A stretch of DNA of 64,000 nucleotides from an uncultured Lachnospiraceae bacterium (GTDB lineage Bacteria; Bacillota; Clostridia; Lachnospirales; Lachnospiraceae), in assembly GCA_910578345.1 (NCBI GenBank), contig CAJTRA010000001.1, positions 168,115 to 232,114 of the forward strand, written 5' to 3'. Position 1 is the first letter of the stretch; every line of letters begins with the position of its first letter. Positions 37,123 through 46,341 of this stretch are shown here, in pieces. The notes beneath the pieces were generated by a model, which did not search any database, was not told where the DNA came from, and saw only the letters and a program-made list of their open reading frames with translations. Both the position numbers and the translations under genes were made by a program.

Positions 37123-37704
37123 TTACAAAATCATCGTTTGATACACCTGGTCTTTATCATCTTGATCGATGGACAGATAACGCTTTGTAATTTCCATAGA
37201 GGAATGATTATAAATCGTCATAATGATCGCCGGTGATACTCCATTCTGCCAAGCATGATAACCAAAAGTTTTGCGCAAAGAATGACAACTAATATTGCCT
37301 TCATACCCCAATTCTCTCCACGCTTTTTTAATTATAGAATACGCGCGATTACGTCCGATATGCCGATTATATCCTACGCGGCTTTGAAACAGAAACCATT
37401 CTGCATCCACACGATTTCTGCTCTGTTCCCGCAAAAGTCGTAAGGCATTAATACAGGCTGTGTTTAAATAAACAATCTGGAGTTTCTTTGTTTTTTTCTC
37501 TTCTATAACTAAGTGCTTTTTAAAACAATTCATTGAATAATTCCATACGTCGCTCCAGCATAATTCGAGCAGATCACTGATGCGAAGCGCAGTGTTAATT
37601 CCCATAGTAACCAACACATAGTTGCGCACTTCTTCTTTATTCAAAAAATACTCCTTTAGATGTTCGATTTCTTCACTTCTTCTGATCGGTTGTGTCGTTC
37701 CCAT
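37123..37704 (-). CDS. Tyrosine site-specific recombinase (catalytic domain only)
   Basis: The 193-residue protein consists essentially of the catalytic domain of tyrosine recombinases. It has the first Arg in NTALRISDLLEL (R41), a basic KKTKK turn with the probable catalytic Lys near 71, HSLRK (H141, R144), YNHSS (H167) and the nucleophile in TKRYLSID (Y176). The usual N-terminal core-binding domain is missing, as in small Fim-type and Mpi-type invertases. AGGAGG lies six bases before the ATG. Because it sits between the two inverted repeats it turns over with the segment it presumably inverts. No phage or transposon genes accompany it, which argues against an integration role. Confidence 0.88.
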   Translation of the reverse strand: MGTTQPIRRSEEIEHLKEYFLNKEEVRNYVLVTMGINTALRISDLLELCWSDVWNYSMNCFKKHLVIEEKKTKKLQIVYLNTACINALRLLREQSRNRVDAEWFLFQSRVGYNRHIGRNRAYSIIKKAWRELGYEGNISCHSLRKTFGYHAWQNGVSPAIIMTIYNHSSMEITKRYLSIDQDDKDQVYQTMIL

Positions 37705-37767
37705 TTTACTCCTCCTACTATTTTGTTTTGTTTTATCAAGAAAACTTTTATCCCGGAGTAAATTCTC

Positions 37768-37796
37768 ATTTTATCATAAGAACATTCTTAAGAAAA
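37768..37796 (-). promoter_or_regulatory. Possible promoter of the recombinase gene, overlapping the right repeat
   Basis: TTTTCT (37791-37796, inside the right inverted repeat) and TAAAAT (37768-37773) are 17 bp apart, about 64 bp before the recombinase ATG. A small palindrome, TAAGAA-CA-TTCTTA (37777-37790), lies between the two boxes and might bind a regulator. The -35 box is weak. Confidence 0.3.
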
Positions 37797-37815
37797 CATT
37801 TTATCCAAATTGTAT
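37790..37815 (-). repeat. Right inverted repeat of the invertible segment
   Basis: These 26 bases are the exact reverse complement of 37033-37058. The repeat begins 86 bp upstream of the recombinase start codon and ends 61 bp before the first gene of the rightward operon (37877). Confidence 0.9.
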
Positions 37816-37876
37816 TATTTGCAACAAAACAAATCATTTTCAATACGCAAATAAAACTGTGAATGGAGTATTCACT

Positions 37877-38860
37877 ATGAATAAATATTCTTCCCTGATC
37901 AGTATAATTGTCCCCGTTTATAATGTTGAAAAATACTTGTTACCCTGTATTAACAGTATTCTGCAGCAAACTTATCCTCACTTTGAATTATTACTCGTTG
38001 ATGATGGTTCTACAGATCATTCTGGAGAAATATGTGACCGTGTAGGTAAAACAGATCCTCGTATCTCAGTGTATCATAAATCAAACGGTGGATTATCTGA
38101 TGCAAGAAATTACGGTGTGAAATATGCCCAGGGTGAATATCTTACATTTATTGACAGTGATGATACCGTATCATTGAAATTTCTTGAAATATTACTTACA
38201 AACGCAAAACTGAACGAAGCGGATGTAGTACAGTGTACATTTACATTATCCGAAGAAAAGCTGAACACTGGCAGTCAAAAATCATATTCCTATGACCGCG
38301 TCGAGAGTCTAAAACAATTCCTCATAATGGGAAGGGTATATATGGCTGCCTGCGGGAAACTATATAAACGAGAATTATTTAAAAATATCCTTTTTCCCTA
38401 TGGAAAAATTAACGAAGATAATTTTACTGTTTATAAGTTAGTATATAGATCCACAAGAACTGTTTGTATAGACCAGTCTTTATATTGGCATAGAATGCGA
38501 GAGGGAAGTATTATGCACACTGCATTCAGCCTAAAAAATATGGAGCTTTTGAATGTTGGAAGCGAAATTAGGGATTTTCTAAGCGATGAGCAGTCTCTAT
38601 TTAAAAATGAGCTCGAATATTTCGAATACAGAACAACTTTAGGCGTGTTAAATTATTTAGTTTCTTCTCAAAATTACCAGCAATATATATCGCAAATGCT
38701 ATATTTACGAGATAGAGCGCTATCTGTTGATAAAAAAAATCCTTTTTTATCAACAAAAAACAGATTCACAAATATATTAATTTTTATGAACCCTTATATC
38801 TATAGATTACTTATTAAATTATACAAAGAAAGAAAATCCCATGGAGTTAAAATACGTTAA
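37877..38860 (+). CDS. Family 2 glycosyltransferase, first gene of the rightward operon
   Basis: The 327-residue protein has a GT-A core: SLISIIVPVYNVEKYL, LLVDDGSTDHSGEIC, GGLSDARNYGV and FIDSDDTV (DxD-type metal site). The C-terminal half is of the capsular GT2 type. ATG 37877 is chosen because GGAG lies eight bases upstream and the conserved fold begins there; the open frame continues upstream to 37622 but runs through the invertible segment antisense to the recombinase. I see no good promoter between the right repeat and this gene, so its expression probably depends on inversion. Confidence 0.85.
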   Translation: MNKYSSLISIIVPVYNVEKYLLPCINSILQQTYPHFELLLVDDGSTDHSGEICDRVGKTDPRISVYHKSNGGLSDARNYGVKYAQGEYLTFIDSDDTVSLKFLEILLTNAKLNEADVVQCTFTLSEEKLNTGSQKSYSYDRVESLKQFLIMGRVYMAACGKLYKRELFKNILFPYGKINEDNFTVYKLVYRSTRTVCIDQSLYWHRMREGSIMHTAFSLKNMELLNVGSEIRDFLSDEQSLFKNELEYFEYRTTLGVLNYLVSSQNYQQYISQMLYLRDRALSVDKKNPFLSTKNRFTNILIFMNPYIYRLLIKLYKERKSHGVKIR

Positions 38861-39929
38861 AAAACTGATTCGCCTAGTGAGACGAACCAAATTAAAAAAT
38901 TCCTTCTACTATAAAGATTTTTTAAAAGAAAAAGAAACAAAAATCATATATTTAGCTGAAACTGATCATTCCAATTTGGGAGATCATGCGATCCTCTATG
39001 CACAACACAAGTTGATCGACGATCAAACAAACCAAAGAAAGTACTGCTTTGCAAGAAAAGACTGTCTGGCAGGTTTAGACTTAATTCAAAAGGGAATTCA
39101 CGATAATGACCTGATCCTGATCCCTGGTGGTGGATGGATTGGCTCACTCTGGAAAAAAAGCGGTGAGTTATTTCTAACTTTTCTTGAACTTTTTAAAAAT
39201 AATAAAATCATCGTTCTTCCACAGACGATTTATTTCGAACATACGGAATATGGAATCTCACAGGCAGAGCGATTTTATCAGGCAGTCAATCATTGCCATG
39301 ATATTACATTATATGTTAGGGATACTCTATCCTACCAGTATCTGCTGACGGAAATGCCAAAACAAACTGTTCATATTAAATACGCCTTAATTCCCGACAT
39401 GGTTTTAAGCTTAACTCCACAAATATATCCCTCTCTTAAAAACCATGCTTTGTTCGTTCTACGAACAGATCGTGAGAAAATATCAGATGACAAATTGCTT
39501 GACTCTATAAAATCCTGCTTGCTGCACCACGGACTCAGCATAAAATATAGCAGTACACACGCTTCCCATGCTATCAGCCCAAAACATCGAGAGATTGCCT
39601 TGACCACAAAATGGCAAGAATTTGCCCAGGCAAGAATCGTTGTCACAGACCGTTTACATGGAATGCTATTTGCGATAATTAATCATACTCCTTGCATAGC
39701 CCTGGATAATTTAACCAACAAAGTCAGCGGTGTCTACCATGAATGGCTTAATAATGTTCCCAATGTTTTTCTTATCTCTAAAGTCAGTACGCATTCTGAA
39801 GAGCTTAATCAGATCGTCAATAAACTGCTTAACAGTAATCAGAGAAAATTTGACAACACGATATATAAACCTTATTTCTTAGATATTATAAATACAATCA
39901 ACAAAATCGAGGATAAGATTGAAAATTAA
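38841..39929 (+). CDS. Polysaccharide pyruvyl transferase-family protein
   Basis: The 362-residue protein has the family landmarks: SNLGDHAILYAQHKLI near the N-terminus, ILIPGGGWIGSLW, VLPQTIYFE, LYVRDTLSYQYL and VVTDRLHGMLFAIINHTPCIAL. The family adds pyruvate ketals from PEP to exopolysaccharide sugars, although some members are glycosyltransferases. It would make the rightward glycan acidic. Its start overlaps the end of the GT2 gene by 20 bp. Confidence 0.82.
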   Translation: MELKYVKKLIRLVRRTKLKNSFYYKDFLKEKETKIIYLAETDHSNLGDHAILYAQHKLIDDQTNQRKYCFARKDCLAGLDLIQKGIHDNDLILIPGGGWIGSLWKKSGELFLTFLELFKNNKIIVLPQTIYFEHTEYGISQAERFYQAVNHCHDITLYVRDTLSYQYLLTEMPKQTVHIKYALIPDMVLSLTPQIYPSLKNHALFVLRTDREKISDDKLLDSIKSCLLHHGLSIKYSSTHASHAISPKHREIALTTKWQEFAQARIVVTDRLHGMLFAIINHTPCIALDNLTNKVSGVYHEWLNNVPNVFLISKVSTHSEELNQIVNKLLNSNQRKFDNTIYKPYFLDIINTINKIEDKIEN

Positions 39930-40014
39930 AATTTTCAATCGCGAGATTTGTGTCTGCGTGTTGCTTGCCACAAACTCAACATGCGCAAAAAGCAGCGCAG
40001 AAATGGGGTAAACG

Positions 40015-41118
40015 ATGGATAAAATCAAAAAAATGATCATGTTAAATATACCTATGTCAATCTGCAATCTAAGGTGTCATTACTGTTATCTTGCTCAGCG
40101 CAAGCAATGTTATCAAGGTCTCCAACCGGAAATGAAATATAATCCGCAACAAGTTGCACAGGGATTGTCCCAGCAGCGTATTGGCGGCCCTGCATTTATT
40201 AATATCTGTGCCTCCGGTGAAACATTGCTGACCAAAAATCTTGACCTATATATCCATGCGCTGCTACAAGAAGGCCACTATTTAGAAGTAGTGACTAACC
40301 TCACAATAACGCCTATGCTGGACAAAATCTTATCCTTAGATCCAAAACTGCTTGCGCATCTTGAGTTTAAATGTTCTTTTCATTATTTAGAATTAAAGCA
40401 AAAAAATTTACTTTCCACATTTGCCGATAATGCTAAAAAAATTTGGAAAGCAGGCGCCTCAGCCAGTATTGAGATGACTCCCAGCGACGAGCTGATTCCT
40501 TACATTGATGAAGTAAAAGAATTTTCTATCAAAGAATTTGGCGCTTTGCCTCAGGTAACAATCGCAAGAGATGACAGCGATAAGCGGATCAATTACCTCA
40601 CTAATCTTTCACTGCAAGATTATGACAAAATATGGCGACAATTCCACTCGGATTTTTGGGAATATAAGAAAACAATCTTTGGTGTGAAGCAAGAAGGGTT
40701 TTGTTATGCCGGAAAGTGGTCTCTTTACGTTAACTTAGCAGATGGAACTGCAAGACAATGCTATCGCTCCTTTCCTCTTGGCGACATATTTAGGAACCCC
40801 GCCAAGCCTTTACCGGACAAGCCAGTAGGCAAATGTAATCTGCCCCATTGCTATAATGGACATGCGTTGCTTACCCTTGGACTGATTCCCGATGCAACCA
40901 CTGTCAGATTTGGAGATATTCGTAATAGGATAAGAGAAGATCAAACCGAATGGTTACAGCCCGAACTAAAAGCCTTCTTTAACGGAAAGCTGCAAGACTC
41001 TAATCAACCATATACGTCTTCGCAAGAGATAAAAGCAAAGCTGAGAACATTGCCCTTAGCTCTGGCTCGAAATATAATGATCTTGATACGCACAGTTCAC
41101 ATGAATAAACACAACTAA
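40015..41118 (+). CDS. Radical SAM protein in the polysaccharide operon
   Basis: The 367-residue protein has the radical SAM cluster motif CNLRCHYC at about residues 17-24 and an ICASGETLL strand (GxxGE-like SAM site). C-terminal cysteines (GFCYAGKW, RQCYRS, KCNLPHCYNGH) could bind an auxiliary cluster, as in SPASM or twitch proteins. There is no B12 domain, unlike the other radical SAM protein at 28412-29815. The substrate is unknown; a sugar or lipid-linked modification is inferred from context. GGGG lies six bases before the ATG. Confidence 0.8.
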   Translation: MDKIKKMIMLNIPMSICNLRCHYCYLAQRKQCYQGLQPEMKYNPQQVAQGLSQQRIGGPAFINICASGETLLTKNLDLYIHALLQEGHYLEVVTNLTITPMLDKILSLDPKLLAHLEFKCSFHYLELKQKNLLSTFADNAKKIWKAGASASIEMTPSDELIPYIDEVKEFSIKEFGALPQVTIARDDSDKRINYLTNLSLQDYDKIWRQFHSDFWEYKKTIFGVKQEGFCYAGKWSLYVNLADGTARQCYRSFPLGDIFRNPAKPLPDKPVGKCNLPHCYNGHALLTLGLIPDATTVRFGDIRNRIREDQTEWLQPELKAFFNGKLQDSNQPYTSSQEIKAKLRTLPLALARNIMILIRTVHMNKHN

Positions 41119-41129
41119 TAGTAAACAGA

Positions 41130-42728
41130 ATGAATGATCGTAAAAAAATCGTATACAAAAATATATCTATAACCTTTTTCGCACAAATTGCAAAACTAAT
41201 TTTGAGATTTGTATTGCAAAAAATATTTATTGCCCAATTAGGCGACGCTTATTTGGGCTACAACTCCGTTTTTGCAAATATTTTGGAGATGCTAAATATG
41301 GCAGACCTTGGGGTTGGCATCGCCATAACCAGCTTCTTATATAAACCGCTTGCAGAACAAAACTATAAACACATAAATGCCTTAATGTACCTCTATAAGA
41401 AAATATACCGCCTCATAGGCCTATTCGTCACCATAATAGGCGGGTTTATCGCATTGCTTCTGCCTGTTTTAATACCAGATGCAGACTGCAGTAATTCTTA
41501 CTTGCAATGTTTATTTCTTATAAATCTGGTTGGAACCGTGAGCACTTATTTCCTCGCCTACAAGCGAACGCTTGTCATTGCCAGACAGAAATCTTACTAC
41601 ACAAACAGTATTGATTTGATCATGAATCTTGCGGGTACAATGATGCAAATACTGTTTCTGTTTACTCTGCCAAATTATATCATATATTCCATTATAAACA
41701 TTGCTAAAAACATAATTTCCAACATTATCATCAGCTTCTCATGTGATCAGGAAAGCACTGCCCTGTCTAAAGAAATTGATAAAGAAATCGTTGATGAATA
41801 TAAGAAACCTATCATGCAATATGTAAAAAACGTATTTATTTCCAAAATCGGCGCATATATCTATCACGGTACTGATAATATTATCATTTCAATCTTTGCA
41901 GGCTCTTTATCTGCAGGGTATTTCTCAAATTACACATTGATCACTACCGGATTATACGCAGTTCTTAATCAGATTCTTGCATCCATCCAGGCAACTTATG
42001 GAAATTACGTTGCTTTAAATACCGAGAAAGAAGAACAATTTAAAATGACAAACAATTATATGTTTGTCGATTTCATGTTAGGAAATCTATGTCTGGTCTG
42101 TTGTCTGATACTCTTTCAGCCATTTATGAGACTCTACCTGGGCAGCAAATATCTGTTAGGGTATTCCACAGTTTTACTGCTGTGTGTGAATATATTTCTA
42201 ACAATCATGTTAGTCATTCCATCACAAATATTTATCATCTATAAACTATATCAGTATGATAAATATATTATTCTGTTCTCTGCCGCTGCAAATATTATCA
42301 TTTCCTCGTTATTGGCTAATTACATTGGTGTAAACGGAGTCCTCATCGGCACGCTGATCACTTCCCTGATCTATTTGCTTTCAAGAGTATCTATCATTTC
42401 AAATAAAATATTTTCTAAAAGCATCGGTATCTATCTGAAAAAAATATTGTTATATTTATGTATCTCTGCAGCTTCCATATGCATTGCATGGTTAAGTACG
42501 ATTGGTATTCGTGTCGTTTCATGGATTTCGCTACTATGTGAGGGAATTATGACGGGAAGTATTTGTATACTTGTTTCTACAATACTATCCTGCAAAATGG
42601 AAGAGGCGAAATACTTATTATTTCATATTCTTCCATTTAGTAAGAAAATATACCTTCTCATATGCGGTGCTGCTATTCTTTTAATCGGAGGGCTCCAAAT
42701 ATACCTGCGTTATGCCCCTCTTCCTTGA
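41130..42728 (+). CDS. Oligosaccharide flippase, Wzx-type, of the rightward operon
   Basis: The 532-residue protein has about 14 membrane helices. Its N-terminal region KLILRFVLQKIFIAQLGDAYLGYNSVF (spanning about residues 20-46) is typical of streptococcal and clostridial capsule flippases. It would export the repeat unit assembled by the rightward operon. It follows the radical SAM gene by 11 bp and ends 14 bp from a convergent acyltransferase gene, leaving no room for an intergenic terminator. Confidence 0.85.
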   Translation: MNDRKKIVYKNISITFFAQIAKLILRFVLQKIFIAQLGDAYLGYNSVFANILEMLNMADLGVGIAITSFLYKPLAEQNYKHINALMYLYKKIYRLIGLFVTIIGGFIALLLPVLIPDADCSNSYLQCLFLINLVGTVSTYFLAYKRTLVIARQKSYYTNSIDLIMNLAGTMMQILFLFTLPNYIIYSIINIAKNIISNIIISFSCDQESTALSKEIDKEIVDEYKKPIMQYVKNVFISKIGAYIYHGTDNIIISIFAGSLSAGYFSNYTLITTGLYAVLNQILASIQATYGNYVALNTEKEEQFKMTNNYMFVDFMLGNLCLVCCLILFQPFMRLYLGSKYLLGYSTVLLLCVNIFLTIMLVIPSQIFIIYKLYQYDKYIILFSAAANIIISSLLANYIGVNGVLIGTLITSLIYLLSRVSIISNKIFSKSIGIYLKKILLYLCISAASICIAWLSTIGIRVVSWISLLCEGIMTGSICILVSTILSCKMEEAKYLLFHILPFSKKIYLLICGAAILLIGGLQIYLRYAPLP

Positions 42729-42742
42729 TCATGAGCCCATTG

Positions 42743-43801
42743 TTACTGTTCTTTCTTCTTCATCACCTGCAATGGTTCAATCCAAATCCGAAGAAGAGGC
42801 ACTCTCTTAATGGCCATCGCTGCCACAAGCGATCCCACCAGCCCGATCGCGATGCCGCACACTGCCTGAATCCAATCGTTCCTAATCCCTGTTTTTCGCA
42901 GTAATATCCTTAAGCTGCCGGTAAACCATGTATGAAACAAATAAATATACAGCGAAAACTGCGATAACCAGAGCAACAACTTATTTGCTTTGTTGTTCAT
43001 CTTCGAAACTGCAATTGCTGTCACCACGATCGTAACTACTAGCAATAATCTGGTTATGCACTTTAGACCACTCGTTAGGTCAGACGTAAAAACATTTCCA
43101 GCCACCATCAATCGGTAAAAAAAATAAACTATCATACTAAGACTGAGTCCGGCTGCTAATAGTCCGTAAGGATTTAACGATACAAAATAATGTCTGTTCA
43201 ACAGATCAGCTCGCCTAAAGCAGACACCCAAATAGAAAAAACAGGTATAAGATGCAAGGTAGGCGACACTATTCACACTGCTGTCAATCCATAATGCGCT
43301 TCCCACAAACAACAAAAATATCCATCTCGAATCTACTTTCGGCAATATCCGCTCTATGACAGGAACCAGCAAAAACATCTCAAACAGCGCATACAAGTAC
43401 CAATATTGTGCCACAGGCGTTCTCCACAATTCAGTAATCGCGCTTATGGCATATGCTGTATGCATCTCCGAACTTATGATAGAACTAAAGAGAATGTAGG
43501 CGATGCTGCAGGCAAAATAAGGCACCGCAAGCGTAATCAGTTTTTTCCCTACAAACTGCAAATACTCACGCCAACCGGTCAATCGCTTATTCGCATATAG
43601 ATATCCGCTGGCAAAGAAAAAACATGGCACATGAAACAAATATACATAGCTATTCAAAAGACGTAAAGGCTCAGAAACATCCATTCCATCTTTCATCATT
43701 CCATTAATGACATGTCCGATCAGTACACATAAGCATGCAATCGCTTTCAAAATATCTACAAAAACAATTTTCTCGGTTGATTTCTTCATACCACTACTCA
43801 T
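42743..43801 (-). CDS. Acyltransferase-3 family membrane O-acyltransferase
   Basis: The 352-residue protein has about ten transmembrane helices. It opens with KIVFVDILKAIACLCVLIGH, where the final His is the expected catalytic residue, and VYLFHVPCFFFASGYLYANK follows. It probably acetylates a surface polysaccharide. Its start overlaps the end of the DUF6056 gene by eight bases, so it belongs to the minus-strand cluster from the right. The C-terminus is basic (RVPLLRIWIEPLQVMKKKE). Confidence 0.8.
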   Translation of the reverse strand: MSSGMKKSTEKIVFVDILKAIACLCVLIGHVINGMMKDGMDVSEPLRLLNSYVYLFHVPCFFFASGYLYANKRLTGWREYLQFVGKKLITLAVPYFACSIAYILFSSIISSEMHTAYAISAITELWRTPVAQYWYLYALFEMFLLVPVIERILPKVDSRWIFLLFVGSALWIDSSVNSVAYLASYTCFFYLGVCFRRADLLNRHYFVSLNPYGLLAAGLSLSMIVYFFYRLMVAGNVFTSDLTSGLKCITRLLLVVTIVVTAIAVSKMNNKANKLLLWLSQFSLYIYLFHTWFTGSLRILLRKTGIRNDWIQAVCGIAIGLVGSLVAAMAIKRVPLLRIWIEPLQVMKKKEQ

Positions 43802-45239
43802 CTTTCTCTCTTACTATCACAGAATCTTTGTCATAGTATCTTGCTACTGCCTCATTGATCCAGTTTTCTTCATTATCAGACAATCTTGGCAATGACAACA
43901 CGCGGGAATCACAAAACCTCTCTTCTATCTCCAATTCAACATTCTTATCTTTGGAATCTCTGATCGTGACCAAACACTCCTGCCAGGCATCATGGATCTC
44001 TTCTACCTCTCTCATAGCGCTCACTGTCTGGCACCATGGCAGCTTGCTAATATTCTGATTGTATACTAAGGTAGCATATAATAACAGAGACGCATACCCT
44101 AACATAGCTAATTCCACATACCCTCTTCCACAAAGACTCTCATATGGAACCAGACTGCTCACATACATACCAATACAGATAAATGTTCCTACCATTCCAG
44201 CCAGTGCAGTAAAATCGAGCACAAAGTATATTCTATTGGGGAAGTAAGCTGTTCCAGCATACCCCAGTGCAATTGGAAAAGAATTACAATATAAAGTGAT
44301 CAAAAAGAGTGCACCCGCGATCAGCGAATATTTCCCCGTAAGCTTTTTCTTACTTCTTATGCCAATATAGATACAAAACAAGATCAAAATGATCACAAGC
44401 GGCTGCTGTATCAGGTGCTTTAATATCACCAGCATAATTTTACCCGCATCTATGCAGGCCTTCATAATATTAAGTGACGAATCAAAACGTGTATGACGCA
44501 CATAATTCCCTGGCGCTGTCACAGCGATCACACCACTCAAGAACATGATCCAAAACGGAATCGTTTTTTTCCATAAAGGCCTGCGCGCTTTTATGCTAAA
44601 CACACACCACAATATGATGAAAGCCATTCCCGGCAGAATCGCTTCCTGGAAAAAATTACAGGCCAATGCTCCGCTCAATGAAAGTATAATACCCCCCCCA
44701 ATATTTATTTTGGAATTAAAGAAAAACTCTATCGACAATGCAACTGTAACTAACCCCAATGTCATTGCCATCATATAACTGGAACCTACAAACCAGTAAA
44801 AGATCTCTTTATAAATATTTGTGTTTAAGAATACAAATAAATAAACTAAGATGCAGAATGTGATCGTTCCTTTGTTCTCGATCCCCAGTATTCTCTTCGA
44901 CGCTACAATAATCAACATAAAAAGAGAGGTTATAAATGCCAGAAACAACAAAACCATCTCCACACCAAGTCCACAGCTCTCCAAAGAAAAATGCACCATT
45001 GGATTCAGTAATGTCTCAATAAACATATAGGGCCAAAGTCCGGTCCAATTCAGGAAGCGGCTATTCGCATGACGGATGCTTTCCACCAAAAGTGTATCCT
45101 TACTACATCCATATGCCATAGAAAAGTCGTCTGCTGACGGCAAACTATAGAGTATCGTATAAATCATAGGAAGCAATACAATTCCTATTAGTACAACGCA
45201 AATTGCAAATACCAGCTTATCATTCGTTTTCTTCTTCAT
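43794..45239 (-). CDS. DUF6056-type multipass membrane protein
   Basis: The 481-residue protein has about 11-12 transmembrane helices and the N-terminal extracytoplasmic motif PSADDFSMAYGCS, typical of DUF6056 and related GT-C-like proteins in capsule loci. The acidic pair there could be catalytic, which would make it a lipid-linked sugar transferase, but no activity is established. The gene contains an in-frame G8 run (44692-44699) at the codons for NIGGGII. It is six bases upstream of nothing but the next cluster gene, and it overlaps the following acyltransferase. Confidence 0.7.
   Translation of the reverse strand: MKKKTNDKLVFAICVVLIGIVLLPMIYTILYSLPSADDFSMAYGCSKDTLLVESIRHANSRFLNWTGLWPYMFIETLLNPMVHFSLESCGLGVEMVLLFLAFITSLFMLIIVASKRILGIENKGTITFCILVYLFVFLNTNIYKEIFYWFVGSSYMMAMTLGLVTVALSIEFFFNSKINIGGGIILSLSGALACNFFQEAILPGMAFIILWCVFSIKARRPLWKKTIPFWIMFLSGVIAVTAPGNYVRHTRFDSSLNIMKACIDAGKIMLVILKHLIQQPLVIILILFCIYIGIRSKKKLTGKYSLIAGALFLITLYCNSFPIALGYAGTAYFPNRIYFVLDFTALAGMVGTFICIGMYVSSLVPYESLCGRGYVELAMLGYASLLLYATLVYNQNISKLPWCQTVSAMREVEEIHDAWQECLVTIRDSKDKNVELEIEERFCDSRVLSLPRLSDNEENWINEAVARYYDKDSVIVREKDE
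44692..44699 (-). repeat. Poly-G tract (G8 on coding strand) inside the DUF6056 gene
   Basis: Eight Cs on the plus strand are read as GGG GGG GGT in the DUF6056 gene, which is in frame at this length. It is the second of three long G tracts in envelope genes of this window. Confidence 0.6.
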
Positions 45240-45245
45240 TTTCTC

Positions 45246-46313
45246 TCATGCCTCCTTAGCTATCCTCATACGCACATCATTCATTTTACACAAAATCTCA
45301 CACATCCAAAATTGTCTCTTCTTCACCGCTAACGATAATATTTTCTCTTTATATCCTCTATAATCTGACATACTTGTGCTTTCCACCGCACTTTTATAAG
45401 GTTCTCTCATACATAATTGCATAAATTTCTTCTTACGGACGCAATATTTCTCTGGATTACTGCTATTGCAGAGATATAATACGATGCATGTGCGTATATG
45501 AGTCGCAACCCGCTCTTTATATGCTTTCTCGAATCTTGCGTCAGTCTTTTCTGAAACAAATGCTGCAAACCACTGGTTGACGATCTCAAATTTATTGATA
45601 ATATTATTTTGGTATCTGCGCGTTACAGATTCTTGATTGATTCGATAGTAATACCCTACGATCGGTACATAAATTCCTTTTTGTGCCTTATCGTATACTA
45701 ATAAGTTGAAAGAAATATCCTGCAGTTTAGGAAAATTTGGAACGAATTCTATATGATACTCTCTCAGAAAACTCTTACGGTATAGTTTATTCCAGATACA
45801 GGCCGGCTCAATCCGATTCATCTCATAGCGATACTTTCCCAGCCGATTAAGCGCGCTCAACTGTAGCTCTGCAAAGTCCTCTCTCTCTAAAAGAATCGAC
45901 TGTTCACTATGTTTCACCACCTTAATCCTATCCCCAGCACATACTGCATTTGAGAATAAAATCACATCATATTCCTGATCCATGTACACCGCAAGGCGCG
46001 CACAGATCTCACGATCCACAGAATCGTCTCCATCCACGAAATAAATCCATTCTCCTTTTGCCACATGCAGTCCATGATTTCTGGCGGCATTCGCGCCCTG
46101 ATTCTTTTGGTCTATCACTGTGATTCGATCGTCCCGCGCAGCATAAGAATTGCATAATTCTAAACTGTCGTCAGACGAACCATCGTTGACAAGAATGATC
46201 TCTATATCCTTCCTTGTCTGCTCAATCAGGCTCTCGATACATCTGCTCAGATATTTTCCGACATTATAGATTGCCACAACAAATGATACCTGGATCATTT
46301 CTTCTTCCTTCAT
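45246..46313 (-). CDS. Family 2 glycosyltransferase
   Basis: The 355-residue protein has the GT2 core: VSFVVAIYNVGKYLSRCIES, IILVNDGSSDDSLELC, GANAARNHGL and YFVDGDDSVD. A longer, divergent C-terminal half follows. It transfers a sugar to the growing polysaccharide at the cytoplasmic face. Two starts are possible, MKEEEMIQV with AGGGA upstream or the internal Met6 with AAGGA seven bases away. Confidence 0.85.
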   Translation of the reverse strand: MKEEEMIQVSFVVAIYNVGKYLSRCIESLIEQTRKDIEIILVNDGSSDDSLELCNSYAARDDRITVIDQKNQGANAARNHGLHVAKGEWIYFVDGDDSVDREICARLAVYMDQEYDVILFSNAVCAGDRIKVVKHSEQSILLEREDFAELQLSALNRLGKYRYEMNRIEPACIWNKLYRKSFLREYHIEFVPNFPKLQDISFNLLVYDKAQKGIYVPIVGYYYRINQESVTRRYQNNIINKFEIVNQWFAAFVSEKTDARFEKAYKERVATHIRTCIVLYLCNSSNPEKYCVRKKKFMQLCMREPYKSAVESTSMSDYRGYKEKILSLAVKKRQFWMCEILCKMNDVRMRIAKEA

Positions 46314-46341
46314 GTTTTCCCTGCTTTCCCACGATCCATCT

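Larger units (their letters stand above)
37033..37815. mobile_element. Invertible DNA segment (recombinase-encoded promoter switch)
   Basis: This 783-bp segment is bounded by perfect 26-bp inverted repeats and contains a complete tyrosine recombinase gene and an outward-facing promoter. It lies exactly between two divergent polysaccharide operons. Inverted repeats next to a recombinase and promoter are the signature of phase-variable invertons. In the sequenced orientation the strong promoter reads left. Inversion would put it at the right end reading into the GT2 gene at 37877. Inversion itself is inferred, not observed. Confidence 0.8.

Noticed and set aside
37123..37704. Phage or integrative-element integrase
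   Set aside because: No excisionase, phage, relaxase or tRNA attachment site is nearby, and inverted rather than direct repeats flank the gene.
37622..37876. Upstream extension of the GT2 reading frame through the invertible segment
   Set aside because: The added residues are antisense to the recombinase N-terminus and cross the right repeat; a good ribosome site and the conserved GT2 start are at 37877.
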